Shown: positions 18,895 through 28,091 of the stretch, one piece after another | How positions within the stretch are numbered: the first letter of the stretch is position 1 | Layout of the letters: every line of letters starts with the position of its first letter | Notes under the pieces: generated by a model | Seen by the model: the letters and a program-made list of their open reading frames with translations, nothing else | Told to the model about the DNA's origin: nothing | Databases searched by the model: none | Assembly (NCBI RefSeq): GCF_002019795.1 | Contig: NZ_KV917381.1 | Span: forward strand, 3,008,068 to 3,072,067 | Direction: 5' to 3' | DNA from: Bacillus alkalicellulosilyticus | GTDB lineage: Bacteria; Bacillota; Bacilli; Bacillales; Bacillaceae_F | Length of the DNA stretch: 64,000 bases | Made by a program: the position numbers and the translations under genes

Positions 18895-20175
18895 TTACCC
18901 GTTTTTCAATTCTGTATATAATGATAAATTTGGGTGAACATAGCCTCGAACATCATATCCTTCTTTATCTTCATCCCATGTTTGTTGTTTTACAATTGAT
19001 TCTCGCTTACACCGTGCAAGCAATTTCCCATCATCTGAAGGAATAAACACTTGATAGTAATCTAATTGAGCCTTAATCATCTCTTCAATTTCAAGTTCAA
19101 GTCTTCGTAAATCTTCATCATTGATTGCTGAAACCACGATACTATTCTTCTCTTTTGAATAAGGAGGTTGTTCTATCATTTGGTCAGCTTTGTTATAAAC
19201 GGTTAGCATTGGAATATGACTTGCTTTTAACTCTTCTAATAAGCGTATTACAGTTTTCTCATGGTCCTGGAATTGTGGGTTTGACCCGTCAACTACATGC
19301 AAAAGTAAATCCCCTTCTACGACTTCTTCTAACGTCGAACGAAAAGCAGCGATTAAGGCGGTTGGTAAGTCTTGAATGAATCCAACCGTATCTGAGAGTA
19401 ACACTGTTAATCCAGATGGAAGTTTTAATTTTTTAGTTGTTGGGTCCAGTGTTGCAAACAGCAAATTTTCTTCAAAGGTATCCGCTTCAGTAAGTCGATT
19501 AAGTATCGTTGATTTTCCGGCGTTTGTATATCCAACTAATGTCACTTGAAGCACTTGATTAAGCTTTCGACGCTCTCGGTAACGGGCCCTGTGTGTCGTA
19601 ACTGCCTCTAATTGTTGTTTAATTTCATCCATTCTTCTACGGATGTGACGGCGATCTGTTTCAAGCTGCGTTTCCCCTGGACCTCTTGTACCGATTCCCC
19701 CACCTAAACGAGAAAGGGCTACACCTCGACCCATGAGACGAGGTAATAAATAATTGAGTTGGGCTAATTCTACCTGTAATTTTCCTTCCTTCGAGTTTGC
19801 TCTCATCGAGAAGATATCTAATATAAGTTGAGTTCGGTCAATAATCCTTGCATCTATATATTCGCTTAAATTGCGTACTTGACTAGCAGTAAGTTCATCA
19901 TTAAATATGACAATATCAGCTTCTGTCTCCTCCACTAAGTTGACGACTTCTTCGACTTTCCCTTTTCCTATATATGTCGCTGAATCAAGCTTGTCCCTTT
20001 TTTGAGTAATGGTACCGACAACTTGACCCTCGGCCGTTTCCGTCAGTGACGCTAACTCTTCCATTGAGTAGTCAAATGTTTCCTCATCGCGCTTTAATGT
20101 ATGACACCCAACTAAGATGACACGCTCTTTTTTTTGTTCGTTAATCTCTATCAATGAATCATCACTGCCTTCCAT
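18895..20175 (-). CDS. hflX: GTPase HflX
   Basis: 426 residues with an N-terminal HflX domain ([19 protein letters not shown]), a glycine-rich linker ([17 protein letters not shown]) and the G domain: G1 [10 protein letters not shown]3 DTVGFI and G4 NKAD. HflX rescues or splits stalled ribosomes under stress in other bacteria. It corresponds to B. subtilis YnbA. The ribosome site for the ATG at 20175 is weak. A strong hairpin separates it from spoVK, so it probably has its own promoter. Confidence 0.95.
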   Translation of the reverse strand: MEGSDDSLIEINEQKKERVILVGCHTLKRDEETFDYSMEELASLTETAEGQVVGTITQKRDKLDSATYIGKGKVEEVVNLVEETEADIVIFNDELTASQVRNLSEYIDARIIDRTQLILDIFSMRANSKEGKLQVELAQLNYLLPRLMGRGVALSRLGGGIGTRGPGETQLETDRRHIRRRMDEIKQQLEAVTTHRARYRERRKLNQVLQVTLVGYTNAGKSTILNRLTEADTFEENLLFATLDPTTKKLKLPSGLTVLLSDTVGFIQDLPTALIAAFRSTLEEVVEGDLLLHVVDGSNPQFQDHEKTVIRLLEELKASHIPMLTVYNKADQMIEQPPYSKEKNSIVVSAINDEDLRRLELEIEEMIKAQLDYYQVFIPSDDGKLLARCKRESIVKQQTWDEDKEGYDVRGYVHPNLSLYTELKNG

Positions 20176-20217
20176 AATTATTCACTTGGCTAATTATAGC
20201 TTAATTTAGCATGAAAC

Positions 20218-20255
20218 AACAGTTCACCCATTATTACGAAAATGGGTGAACTGTT
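20218..20255 (-). terminator. Terminator overlapping the spoVK stop
   Basis: Perfect 15-bp stem (AACAGTTCACCCATT and its complement). The TAA of spoVK (20234-20236) lies in the loop, so the 3' end of the gene is itself the terminator arm. Confidence 0.75.
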
Positions 20256-21190
20256 GATTTTTCAAATTCAAAATCACAGGCTTCAAGTGTAGCGAGCGTT
20301 TGACGGTCACGATTGGGCTCTTGTAATAATCTAACCGCTTGCTTTCGAATCGCTTGCTCTAATATGTTTCGAACAAAACGTCCATTACTAAAAGCCTGAG
20401 AGGAGTCTGTTTTCCCACGTCTTACTAGTTCTTTGATTTTATGCTCTGCCTGCCTAGTGAGGATATACTCTCGTTCAGAAAGCATTCCCTTTGTTATGTC
20501 CATTAGTTCCTCAGTCGAGTAATCTGGAAAATCAATCGTTAATGGAAATCTTGAAGGAAGGCCTGGATTGAGGGACATAAAGTAGTCCATCTCTTTTGAA
20601 TAACCAGCTAAAATCAAAATAAAATCATGCTGCTGGTCTTCCATGGCTTTCACCAGTGTATCGATGGCCTCTTTCCCGAAATCCTTTTCTCCACCTCTTG
20701 ACAATGAATACGCTTCATCAATAAATAAGATGCCACCCATTGCTTTTTTTATTAGTTCACGCGTTTTTAATGCGGTATGACCAATGTATTCTCCAACTAA
20801 ATCTGCTCGCTCCGCTTCTATTAAATGTCCTTTTGAAAGAACATTCATTTCATGGAAGAACTTAGCGATCATTCGAGCAACTGTCGTCTTTCCTGTCCCA
20901 GGATTCCCTTTAAAAATCATATGAAGCGCTTGCTTTGACGTCTTTAACCCTTCGTCTTTTCGACAGTTATTTATATAAAGCCACGCATATACTTCTTTTA
21001 AGAATGCCTTTACATCTTGCAAACCAACTAACTGTTTTAATTCATTTTCTATTCGCTCTAGGACATAGTGTTTATCTCGTTCTTCCTCATTTAAAAAGGT
21101 AAACTGCTCTGTATCCTTTGATTTATCATTGTTTTGGTTAAGAACAATATTGATTTGACTTCTAGTTCTAGTCTTTGCTGGGTTTCTCAT
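20234..21190 (-). CDS. spoVK: Stage V sporulation protein SpoVK (AAA ATPase)
   Basis: 318 residues of the CbbX/SpoVK AAA+ family. Walker A is GNPGTGKTTVAR (about residues 94-105) and Walker B is GILFIDEAYSL. The arginine-finger region is SRFPLTIDFPDY. SpoVK is needed for spore maturation in B. subtilis. The ATG at 21190 has AGGAGGGTG. The gene order spoVK-hflX-ynbB-glnRA is the B. subtilis order. Confidence 0.94.
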   Translation of the reverse strand: MRNPAKTRTRSQINIVLNQNNDKSKDTEQFTFLNEEERDKHYVLERIENELKQLVGLQDVKAFLKEVYAWLYINNCRKDEGLKTSKQALHMIFKGNPGTGKTTVARMIAKFFHEMNVLSKGHLIEAERADLVGEYIGHTALKTRELIKKAMGGILFIDEAYSLSRGGEKDFGKEAIDTLVKAMEDQQHDFILILAGYSKEMDYFMSLNPGLPSRFPLTIDFPDYSTEELMDITKGMLSEREYILTRQAEHKIKELVRRGKTDSSQAFSNGRFVRNILEQAIRKQAVRLLQEPNRDRQTLATLEACDFEFEKSTVHPFS

Positions 21191-21402
21191 CTTTCACCCT
21201 CCTATCGCTATCCCCTTACCTCCACTATACGCAAGTGCCCAATTTTTGTGACAACTGCCTATAACTTTTTCATGAAAAAGGGTCAAACAAGAAATCAGAA
21301 GGGTGAATTGCTAGTATTTCTGCTGCACACCCGTTAAAATGGAAATATACCCCACCACGATTTCACATCACGCAAACCTGAAAAGGGAAGGTGGTGAAAC
21401 AA

Positions 21403-22380
21403 ATGGAATCGCTTCAAAAACAATTGCCTGAAGACGCAACATTATTTCTATTATCTTTAACTAAAAAAGGAAGACGACCATCCACGATAAAAAGATATCA
21501 TTATGACCTACATGATTATTTCCGCTGGGTAGAAGCAGCGTTACCACACCAACAATCCGTTACTACAATGACAACTGAAATGTTACAACAGTTTTTTGAT
21601 TTCTTACAAAATGAAAGAAATTATGATATCAAAACTAGAAAAAGAATGGGTACAGTTATAAAACAGTTTTACAAGTATCTATATGAATGCAGGAAAATAA
21701 AGAGTAATCCATTTATTGGCGTTGTCATTGCTGGCGAAATTGACCATACGTTATGTATTGAAGATATTCTTTCCATAGAAGAACAACAGAAGCTTCGTTC
21801 GATTATACGTTCTTCTAAAGATTTAACAGAAAACCAATTAAAAGCCCGACCACTTCTTATTGACCGAAATGAAAGCATTATTGTCCTATTAATGGAATAT
21901 GGTTTATGCTTACGTGACGTAACCTCTCTCACCTTAGATGATGTCCACTTTGAATCCAATGTCATCGATGTTCACAATCATTCTAGTTCTAGTCGGTCAA
22001 TCACTCTCAAAGAATCAGATAAAAAATTGCTTTATCGTTATTATCAACACATTCCACTTCCAGTACGACCAAAATATCATAGTGATGACCCTTTTTTTGT
22101 AGCGTTTGATTTTCAACGAAATACATATCGCTGGTCCTATGAAAAAGACCGACCGAAAGAGTTAACTGAAATCGCCATTCAAAAAATGCTACGACACGAA
22201 GTAAAACGGGCTGGATTACGAAAAGGGATTTGTGCGATGCATCTAAGACATACCTTTGCAGTAAACGCATTAATTCGAGGAGAAAGTGCTGTCACCGTTC
22301 AAGAACACCTTGGATTGAAATCTGAATTTGGCGTGCAGCGATACCTTTCGCTTGTTGAAACCTTAAAGGAAATTATATGA
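21403..22380 (+). CDS. Tyrosine recombinase / integrase
   Basis: 325 residues. An N-terminal SAM-like core-binding domain (residues 10-95) is followed by a catalytic domain with the arginine (YGLCLRDVTSL), HLRHTF, the later histidine (EHLGL) and the nucleophile tyrosine (VQRYLSL). The R-H-R-H-Y set looks intact. The ATG at 21403 is used, with AAGGTGGTG upstream; an in-frame GTG at 21391 is possible. It is the only + strand gene for 7 kb and is flanked by spoVK and hfq. I see no attachment sites or cargo, so a resident XerC/D-type or domesticated recombinase is more likely than a prophage integrase. Confidence 0.88.
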   Translation: MESLQKQLPEDATLFLLSLTKKGRRPSTIKRYHYDLHDYFRWVEAALPHQQSVTTMTTEMLQQFFDFLQNERNYDIKTRKRMGTVIKQFYKYLYECRKIKSNPFIGVVIAGEIDHTLCIEDILSIEEQQKLRSIIRSSKDLTENQLKARPLLIDRNESIIVLLMEYGLCLRDVTSLTLDDVHFESNVIDVHNHSSSSRSITLKESDKKLLYRYYQHIPLPVRPKYHSDDPFFVAFDFQRNTYRWSYEKDRPKELTEIAIQKMLRHEVKRAGLRKGICAMHLRHTFAVNALIRGESAVTVQEHLGLKSEFGVQRYLSLVETLKEII

Positions 22381-22387
22381 GATAACT

Positions 22388-22436
22388 GAATATAGAGGTG
22401 CGACAAAAGATAAAATCAATTTTATCCCACCCCTCG
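22388..22436 (+). terminator. Terminator after integrase
   Basis: GATAAAAT/ATTTTATC stem inside an outer GAGGTG/CACCCCTC pairing. It is a degenerate member of the GGGACAAAAGG family. Confidence 0.55.
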
Positions 22437-22443
22437 TAAATAA

Positions 22444-22479
22444 AAAGATAATTAGCCCGCTCTTGGACTAATTATCTTT
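22444..22479 (-). terminator. hfq terminator
   Basis: Perfect 12-bp stem AAAGATAATTAG / CTAATTATCTTT, followed by TTTATTT on the minus strand, 14 bp after the hfq stop. Confidence 0.85.
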
Positions 22480-22493
22480 GTAATAAGCTTTTA

Positions 22494-22730
22494 TTATGCT
22501 TGATCAGATTCAACACTAATTTGAATATTTCGTTGAGGAGCGAATGTAGAGATCGCATGCTTATAAACTAACTGCTGTTTTCCCTCACTCTCTAGAATAA
22601 TCGTAAAGTTATCGAATCCTTTGATGTGTCCTCTAAGTTGAAAGCCGTTTAATAAAAAAACGGTAACAGAAATGTTTTCTTTTCGTAACTGATTTAAAAA
22701 TTGGTCTTGAATATTAACTGATTGCTTCAT
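22494..22730 (-). CDS. hfq: RNA chaperone Hfq
   Basis: 78 residues. The Sm1 motif is [20 protein letters not shown] with G[10 protein letters not shown], and the Sm2 motif is YKHAISTF (the conserved YKHA-I). The hexamer binds sRNA and U-rich RNA ends. It overlaps miaA by four bases (ATGA), as in many bacteria, so the two are coupled. Confidence 0.97.
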   Translation of the reverse strand: MKQSVNIQDQFLNQLRKENISVTVFLLNGFQLRGHIKGFDNFTIILESEGKQQLVYKHAISTFAPQRNIQISVESDQA

Positions 22731-23704
22731 TGCAAGTGTCCCCCTCTTTTTAGCTCTTTACTTATTTCGCTGTTGTTATAAAGCTTTCCTTCTATAAATG
22801 TGTGCATTTTTACAATATTTTCATTAAAACCATTTTGCCCCATGTCAAACCATGTCACATCTGCTTTATTTCGGAACCACGTTAATTGTCTTTTGGCATA
22901 TCTTCTTGAGTTTTGCTTTAAGTTCGAAACAGCTTCTTCTAATGTGACTCGACCTTCAAGATAATCATAAATCTCCTTGTACCCTATAGCTTGGACCGAT
23001 TGGAAATCTTTTACACCTTTTTCATAGAGAAGTTTTGCTTCTTCAAGAAGTCCTGCTTCCATCATTTTATCAACTCGTTCGTTGATTCTGGAGTACAGTA
23101 CATCACGGTCCATTGTCAAGCCTATCATGACCAGGTCATAGGGTGATGGTTTTTCTTCATCATGCTGCATATCTGACATAGGCTGTCCTGTCACCTTAAA
23201 AACTTCTAAAGCCCGTATGACTCTTCTGTAATTGTTAGGATGAAGATTCTTATAGCTTATAGGGTCAATTTCTTTCAATTTTTCGTGTAAGGAGACAACC
23301 CCATGTTTCTCTACAAATGTTTCTAATGCATTTCGATAGTCTTCATCTGAAGGACCTTCAGCAAACTGATAATTATGAGTTATTGCTTTGACATATAACC
23401 CAGTCCCACCAACTAAAAACGGGAGTTTCCCTTTTTGATTCAAATCTGTTATTAATGGTTGAACCAGATTTTGAAACTCTGCTACAGTAAATGATTCTGT
23501 AGGGTCTTTTATGTCAATCAAATGATGTGGGATTCCTTCCATTTCATCTGAAGTCACCTTAGCTGTGCCTATATCCATGTCACGATAGATTTGCATCGAG
23601 TCTCCACTAATGATTTCTCCATCAAAGGCTTTAGCTAACTCAATACTTGTTTTTGTTTTACCTACCGCTGTAGGACCAACGATTACTACTAATTTTTCTT
23701 TCAT
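22727..23704 (-). CDS. miaA: tRNA dimethylallyltransferase MiaA
   Basis: 325 residues. P-loop [11 protein letters not shown] near the N-terminus, then [17 protein letters not shown], the conserved catalytic aspartate block, and [10 protein letters not shown]. MiaA adds the dimethylallyl group to A37 of tRNAs reading UNN codons. MiaB (37038-38648) methylthiolates the same base later, so both steps are encoded in this window. It starts 24 bp after the upstream methyltransferase stop and overlaps hfq. Confidence 0.97.
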   Translation of the reverse strand: MKEKLVVIVGPTAVGKTKTSIELAKAFDGEIISGDSMQIYRDMDIGTAKVTSDEMEGIPHHLIDIKDPTESFTVAEFQNLVQPLITDLNQKGKLPFLVGGTGLYVKAITHNYQFAEGPSDEDYRNALETFVEKHGVVSLHEKLKEIDPISYKNLHPNNYRRVIRALEVFKVTGQPMSDMQHDEEKPSPYDLVMIGLTMDRDVLYSRINERVDKMMEAGLLEEAKLLYEKGVKDFQSVQAIGYKEIYDYLEGRVTLEEAVSNLKQNSRRYAKRQLTWFRNKADVTWFDMGQNGFNENIVKMHTFIEGKLYNNSEISKELKRGGHLQ

Positions 23705-23728
23705 TTCTGTTTTGCCATACTCCCTTAT

Positions 23729-24499
23729 TTATAATTGGATGTATCCAAAATGGAATGTTGAAGTGGGCCGTTTGAGAACGGTAAAATTAAACTCCTCAAA
23801 CCAATCACTTTTCCAATGGGTTTTCACAACGACTCTATCTCTTGCTACTCTTATTGCTTCTGTAATCGTCTCTTTCGTGAGCTTGTCTTGGATGGCTATA
23901 TCGTGAAGAGGACGAATTCCATCAGAGGTTTCAATTTTAGTTTCGAACATTGGATCAAAATAGACGATATCAAAACTACTCGAAGGCAGTGCTGCAAGTT
24001 TTTCAATGTAATTCATATGGTGTACTTCAATTCTATGCATCGCCTTATACAAATCTTCATCTTCGCTTTTCCATTGAAGTAAGCCCTCTTTTACTAAATA
24101 CGCAATGACCCTATTTCCTTCGATTGCAGTTACTTGCCCAGTTTCTCCAACTACATAGCTTGCAACGATACTATCTGAACCCATCCCTAGAGTACAATCG
24201 AGAATTGTCTTTCCAGAAGAAAGGCCCGTAGCAACAACAAAAGGGTCATGTTCTCCTCTTCGTACTCTCTTGATTCGAAACGAAGCTGAATTTGGGTGAA
24301 AGAAAAAAGGCTGATTTGATTTCAAGTAGTATTGTAGTTTATCTTTACCAACAACAATAAGGTCCTGTCCAAAGTCAGTAATGAGCTGTTCGACCGAGCG
24401 GTTTTCACGTACAATAAACTGCCCACGCAAGTCATCGGCTACCTTCATTGCTTGTTGTTGAAGCTGTGAAGCTGTCTTTAAGGCTGTGGTTACTAACAC
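23729..24499 (-). CDS. RsmJ-like class I SAM methyltransferase
   Basis: 256 residues from a GTG at 24499, chosen because GGGGAG lies 5 bases before it. An ATG six codons earlier has no ribosome site, and longer forms run into the neighbouring gene. The SAM-binding motif is LDCTLGMGSDSIVAS, a second acidic loop is VTAIEGN, and a YFDPMF motif near residue 195 resembles DPPY/DPMF of RNA or N-methyltransferases. The layout resembles RsmJ (DUF548), which methylates a guanine in 16S rRNA in E. coli. The substrate here is inferred. Same strand as miaA. Confidence 0.78.
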   Translation of the reverse strand: MLVTTALKTASQLQQQAMKVADDLRGQFIVRENRSVEQLITDFGQDLIVVGKDKLQYYLKSNQPFFFHPNSASFRIKRVRRGEHDPFVVATGLSSGKTILDCTLGMGSDSIVASYVVGETGQVTAIEGNRVIAYLVKEGLLQWKSEDEDLYKAMHRIEVHHMNYIEKLAALPSSSFDIVYFDPMFETKIETSDGIRPLHDIAIQDKLTKETITEAIRVARDRVVVKTHWKSDWFEEFNFTVLKRPTSTFHFGYIQL

Positions 24500-24599
24500 A
24501 AAAACTCCCCATTGCATATGTATTGTTTGTATTATAAGCTTTTTCCATTTGAAGTGCAATCTTCCAAAAAGAAGTATTAGCTCTTTCTCAGGTAGTCTG

Positions 24600-25574
24600 T
24601 TATGAAATACACATTTCAAAGTTTTTTTGAAACCATTTTTCATCAAGATCAGTTCCGATTACAACCATTTCACTTACTCTCTTTTCACCTTTTTCCCACT
24701 CTCGGTCGGCTGTTCCTGCAAATAGCATATGAACTCCTTGAAAAACCACTCGTTTATCAAGATTTTCAATATGTAATAATCCTTTATAACGGTACATCTG
24801 TGGGCCAAGCTCGACTAAGATTGAATTCATCCATTTCTCTATTTTTGATAAATTCAATGGTTTCTCAGTTCGTAACACTATCGCCCTCACATGATCATTG
24901 TGGTGGTGATGACCTTCTTTTAAAAAGTTTGGTGTGATTTCTTGCTTTTTTGTGAGGTCAAAAGAGTAGACGTTCAATATCTCATCCAAATCAATTTGAC
25001 TATGTTTTGTCCGAACGACTCTAGCAGAAGGATTCATTCCCCTGATTCTCTCTGATACGGAATGAATATGCTCTTCATCTACTAAATCTATTTTGTTTAA
25101 AAGAACTACATCGGCAAATGCTATTTGCTCCTGGGCTTCACGAGAACGGTCAAGCTGCTGATGGACGTGAAATGTGTCTACAACGGTAACAATTGAATCT
25201 AGATGATAGAACTCAGACAATTGCGGGTCGACAAAAAACGTTTGTGCCACTGGACCCGGGTCCGCTAAACCCGTGGTTTCAATAATGACCCGTTCAAATT
25301 CGAGGGTTGATTTATTTTTTTCTTTTAATTCACTAAGAATTCGGATTAAATCTCCACGAACTGAGCAGCAAATGCAACCGTTATTCATCTCAAATATCTC
25401 TTCATCTGCGCCGACCACAAGCTGATTATCGATTCCTACTTCACCAAATTCATTTACAATAACCGCAAGTTTTTGTCCATGATTTTCAGTTAGAATATAA
25501 TTGAGTAATGTTGTTTTTCCAGCTCCTAAAAAACCAGTTAACACCGTGACTGGAATCCTATTATCTTCTTTCAA
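24600..25574 (-). CDS. CobW/COG0523 GTPase, zinc metallochaperone (ZagA/YciC-like)
   Basis: 324 residues. P-loop GFLGAGKT (residues 14-21), metal-binding motif [11 protein letters not shown] (Cys67, Cys69, Cys70), and G4 motif LLNKIDL. A His-rich stretch (EGHHHHNDH) before the C-terminal domain is typical of zinc-linked members. A TTG start at 25574 is preferred: AGGAG directly abuts the ATG at 25583 but is 9 bases from this TTG. A Zur-type palindrome lies upstream (25620-25638). In B. subtilis the Zur-controlled homologue ZagA (YciC) helps the zinc-dependent FolE under starvation; here it is divergent from folE2. Confidence 0.9.
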   Translation of the reverse strand: MKEDNRIPVTVLTGFLGAGKTTLLNYILTENHGQKLAVIVNEFGEVGIDNQLVVGADEEIFEMNNGCICCSVRGDLIRILSELKEKNKSTLEFERVIIETTGLADPGPVAQTFFVDPQLSEFYHLDSIVTVVDTFHVHQQLDRSREAQEQIAFADVVLLNKIDLVDEEHIHSVSERIRGMNPSARVVRTKHSQIDLDEILNVYSFDLTKKQEITPNFLKEGHHHHNDHVRAIVLRTEKPLNLSKIEKWMNSILVELGPQMYRYKGLLHIENLDKRVVFQGVHMLFAGTADREWEKGEKRVSEMVVIGTDLDEKWFQKNFEMCIS

Positions 25575-25619
25575 AGTACTCATCTCCTAATAATGTTATT
25601 GTTATTATTCTTTGATTAT

Positions 25620-25638
25620 AATCGTAAACATTACGATT
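25620..25638. promoter_or_regulatory. Zur box upstream of cobW-type gene
   Basis: AATCGTAA-ACA-TTACGATT is a perfect 8-bp inverted repeat with a 3-bp spacer. This is the known Bacillus Zur site architecture (TCGTAAT-N-ATTACGA). Confidence 0.9.
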
Positions 25639-25721
25639 TAAACTCTGTTCTGTTCACATACTTCTCTCGAAAATAAAAAAGCATATTATTTTCAATTTAC
25701 CCATTTGGTATTATACTATAT

Positions 25722-25742
25722 AAATCGTAATAATTACTATTT
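25722..25742. promoter_or_regulatory. Zur box upstream of folE2
   Basis: AATCGTAATAATTACTATT with A/T flanks is one base from the Zur palindrome. It lies just upstream of the folE2 ribosome site and after a TATACT -10-like hexamer at 25712-25717. Confidence 0.87.
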
Positions 25743-25757
25743 AAAAAGGAGAATACA

Positions 25758-26654
25758 ATGCAAACAAAAATCATTCCTAGTAAAAAAGAACGACATAAAA
25801 GATTTGGATCGGTTCCCCCTGTCATAGGAACAAAACCTTTACATAAAGAAGAGATGACAGACTTACAAAACATGCCGAATGATTTTCTTTTCCCTATTGA
25901 ATCAGTCGGAATTTCAAATGTTACACACCCTATTCAGATAGAATCTGATTATGAACCAAAAGAACAAACAACTGTTGCAACCATTTCTTTAACAACGAGT
26001 TTAGCACAAATGAATAAAGGGATTAATATGAGCCGTTTAACTGAGGTGCTTCAAGAATATCACCATAACGGGTTTAAAGCGAGTAGAGAACAACTTTATT
26101 CGTTCACTAAAGATTTAGCGGAACGAATGGAACAAGATGGTGCCCAAATGAGCATTCGTTTTCCTTGGTTTTTTGAAAGAACTAGCCCAGTTCTAAACAA
26201 AACCGGATTAGCCCATGCAGATGTTCAGATGTACGTCAGCTACGACAAAGCTAATGGATTTACCCATGAATTTGAGCTCACTGTGGCTGTTACAACGTTA
26301 TGTCCATGTTCAAAAGAAATCAGCGAATATAGTGCTCATAATCAGCGGGGGTATGTCACTATCAAAGTCGAATTCTTTGATTTGCTAGAATTGAGTAAGG
26401 ACTGGAAAGTTATATTACTTGAAGCAGCCGAATCAAATGCCAGTTCAATGCTTTACCCTATTTTAAAAAGGCCAGATGAAAAGTCGGTGACAGAACGCGC
26501 TTTTGAAAACCCTCGTTTTGTCGAGGATATGGTTCGCTTAGTGGCTGCCGATTTATATGAAAATAAAGATATCAAATCGTTTACTGTTGCATGCCGAAAC
26601 GAAGAATCGATTCATATGCATGATGCCATTGCAAAATTGTCCTATACCAAATAA
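25758..26654 (+). CDS. folE2: GTP cyclohydrolase IB (FolE2)
   Basis: 298 residues of the COG1469 family. The metal-site cysteine is in TLCPCSKEIS, preceded by ELTVAVTT, and a later block reads RFVEDMVRLVAADL. FolE2 performs the first step of folate synthesis (GTP to dihydroneopterin triphosphate) with metals other than zinc, so it replaces zinc-dependent FolE when zinc is scarce. The Zur box at 25722-25742 supports this. The ATG at 25758 has AAAAAGGAG. B. subtilis has the equivalent gene (yciA) next to yciC. Confidence 0.95.
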   Translation: MQTKIIPSKKERHKRFGSVPPVIGTKPLHKEEMTDLQNMPNDFLFPIESVGISNVTHPIQIESDYEPKEQTTVATISLTTSLAQMNKGINMSRLTEVLQEYHHNGFKASREQLYSFTKDLAERMEQDGAQMSIRFPWFFERTSPVLNKTGLAHADVQMYVSYDKANGFTHEFELTVAVTTLCPCSKEISEYSAHNQRGYVTIKVEFFDLLELSKDWKVILLEAAESNASSMLYPILKRPDEKSVTERAFENPRFVEDMVRLVAADLYENKDIKSFTVACRNEESIHMHDAIAKLSYTK

Positions 26655-26678
26655 ATAAGAGGCTGGGACACAAAGAAA

Positions 26679-26718
26679 GAGGGAGAGACAATTGGTGAAC
26701 AACTTTTTGTTTCTCCTC
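26679..26718 (+). terminator. folE2 terminator
   Basis: GAGGGAGAGACAA pairs (with wobble pairs) with TTGTTTCTCCTC and is followed by AAATTTTTATTT. Confidence 0.6.
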
Positions 26719-26856
26719 AAATTTTTATTTGTACAATAACATTAAGTTGGGATTCAAACTAGATTTTTTGGGGATTGTTGTAGAAATAGGAGTATGAAAA
26801 AGTTATATTTAGCTTCCAGCAGGGTAACTTAATAAAAACAAGAGGGGTTACTAGAT

Positions 26857-27339
26857 ATGAAAACGAAATGGTATTTATTAGGGGTAGCAATTATTCCTTG
26901 GATTTCTTTGGTCTTTATGGATAAGCACTCAATAAAGAGGTTTTTCCCAACTTCAATCCTGATGGGACTTTTATTAATTGGCGAAAGTCTTTTGGCTCGT
27001 AAAAAAATGTGGTGGTCGATTTATAAAAAACCCCACCCTAACATTATGGGTGAAGCACCTTTAATAATGGGACCATATATTGTTGGTTCAATGTGGATGT
27101 TACGATTTGGATTTGGTAACATTCTTAGATATTCCATTTTAAATCTATGTGTTCATTTATTTTTTGTATATGTATTAATGGATCGCTTTAAACGTATAGG
27201 ATATTGGTCTCTTATTAGGTTAAAAAAATATCAACTCTTATTGTTATTTATTATCGAAGCCATTATTTTATATGGCACACAAATAATATTTGAATCAAGA
27301 AAAAATAATCCCCACAAGTTCACCTGGAATTGGAAATAG
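26857..27339 (+). CDS. Membrane protein of unknown function
   Basis: 160 residues with about four hydrophobic helices (residues 5-20, 30-46, 70-110 and 122-142) and a conserved-looking loop KKMWWSIYKKPHPNIMGEAP. The ATG at 26857 has GAGGGG upstream. I do not recognise a characterised family. No Zur box is visible upstream, so it may simply lie within the zinc island. Its AT-richness is somewhat higher than its neighbours'. Confidence 0.65.
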   Translation: MKTKWYLLGVAIIPWISLVFMDKHSIKRFFPTSILMGLLLIGESLLARKKMWWSIYKKPHPNIMGEAPLIMGPYIVGSMWMLRFGFGNILRYSILNLCVHLFFVYVLMDRFKRIGYWSLIRLKKYQLLLLFIIEAIILYGTQIIFESRKNNPHKFTWNWK

Positions 27340-27381
27340 ATAAGGTTTACTAATGATAATTTCACAAAACTCAACTTATTA

Positions 27382-27408
27382 GGACAAAAGGTTTTTTACC
27401 TTTTGTCC
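27382..27408. terminator. Bidirectional terminator (GGGACAAAAGG family)
   Basis: Perfect stem GGACAAAAGG / CCTTTTGTCC with a 7-base loop, between the convergent membrane-protein gene and sufU. Confidence 0.8.
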
Positions 27409-27438
27409 ACCCTCACAACAAAAGTAATCCCGCTTCTT

Positions 27439-27882
27439 TTACTTTAATCTATACTCTGGATAATCTCCTAAGATTCGGTCAAGTGCTTGCCAAGCCATCA
27501 AGGCACAATTATGACGTGCTCTTAACTTATGAACACCTTCTAATGCTAGCGCATCTCCTAAATCAATGTCTTCTGAGACCTCACCTTTTCGAATCATTTG
27601 TTCCATTGCTTCTCTTAATTGTGATGCTTCTTCTACGGAAACTCCTTTTATTAATTCTGTCATCATAGATGCAGATGCCATACTTATGCTACATCCTTCA
27701 CCAACAAACGAGATATCATTAATTCTTTTGTCAGTGGATACCTCCATGAACAAGGTCATTACATCACCACAAGTTGGATTCTTATAATGTTTCTGTTGCA
27801 CCTTCGACCCTTCTAGCTTCCTATGATTTCGTCGGTTTCTTGAATGCTCAATTACTAATTGTCTGTACAATTGGTCTAGCAT
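27439..27882 (-). CDS. sufU: SufU-type protein (zinc-binding sulfur acceptor)
   Basis: 147 residues with all ligands of the SufU family: Cys38 and Asp40 (NPTCGD), Cys64 (GEGCSISMASASMM) and Cys126 with Arg123 (RARHNC). SufU takes sulfur from the SufS desulfurase and binds zinc in B. subtilis. It is usually inside sufCDSUB; here it is alone, next to Zur-regulated genes, with a degenerate Zur palindrome over its promoter. It may be a second copy tied to zinc supply. The residues after Cys38 and the N-terminus diverge from the B. subtilis protein. The start has AAAGGGGG. Confidence 0.88.
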   Translation of the reverse strand: MLDQLYRQLVIEHSRNRRNHRKLEGSKVQQKHYKNPTCGDVMTLFMEVSTDKRINDISFVGEGCSISMASASMMTELIKGVSVEEASQLREAMEQMIRKGEVSEDIDLGDALALEGVHKLRARHNCALMAWQALDRILGDYPEYRLK

Positions 27883-27900
27883 AACTTATATCCCCCTTTT

Positions 27901-27950
27901 AAATCAAAATCATTACGTTTTATAATATATACTATACACATTCCCATCAA
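27901..27950 (-). promoter_or_regulatory. sufU promoter with Zur-like palindrome
   Basis: Minus strand: -35 TTGATG, a 17-bp spacer, -10 TATTAT (27922-27927). Directly downstream lies AAATC-AAAAT-C-ATTACG-TTTT (27901-27921), which differs at about three positions from the Zur consensus. The promoter is clear; the Zur site is weaker than the others. Confidence 0.6.
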
Positions 27951-28014
27951 ATCAGTCTAAGGCACTGTCAGAGATTACAAAAGAAGTTCAACTTAAAAAA
28001 CATTTTTTGTAAAC

Positions 28015-28070
28015 TTTACTTCGGGATATTTTTCATATATCATGGTAACAAATCGTAATGATTACTATTT
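28015..28070 (+). promoter_or_regulatory. rpsN promoter with Zur box
   Basis: -35 TTTACT (28015-28020), a 17-bp spacer, -10 TATCAT (28038-28043). The Zur palindrome AATCGTAATGATTACTATT (within 28050-28070) covers the likely start of transcription. Confidence 0.87.
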
Positions 28071-28091
28071 AAATGATGAAAGGTGATTACA

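Noticed and set aside
21403-22380. Prophage or integrative element marked by the recombinase
   Set aside because: Neighbouring genes are normal chromosomal ones and no direct repeats, phage genes or cargo are seen.
24500-24646. Extended N-terminus of the RsmJ-like methyltransferase
   Set aside because: It would overlap the end of the COG0523 gene, lacks a ribosome site and matches no family N-terminus.
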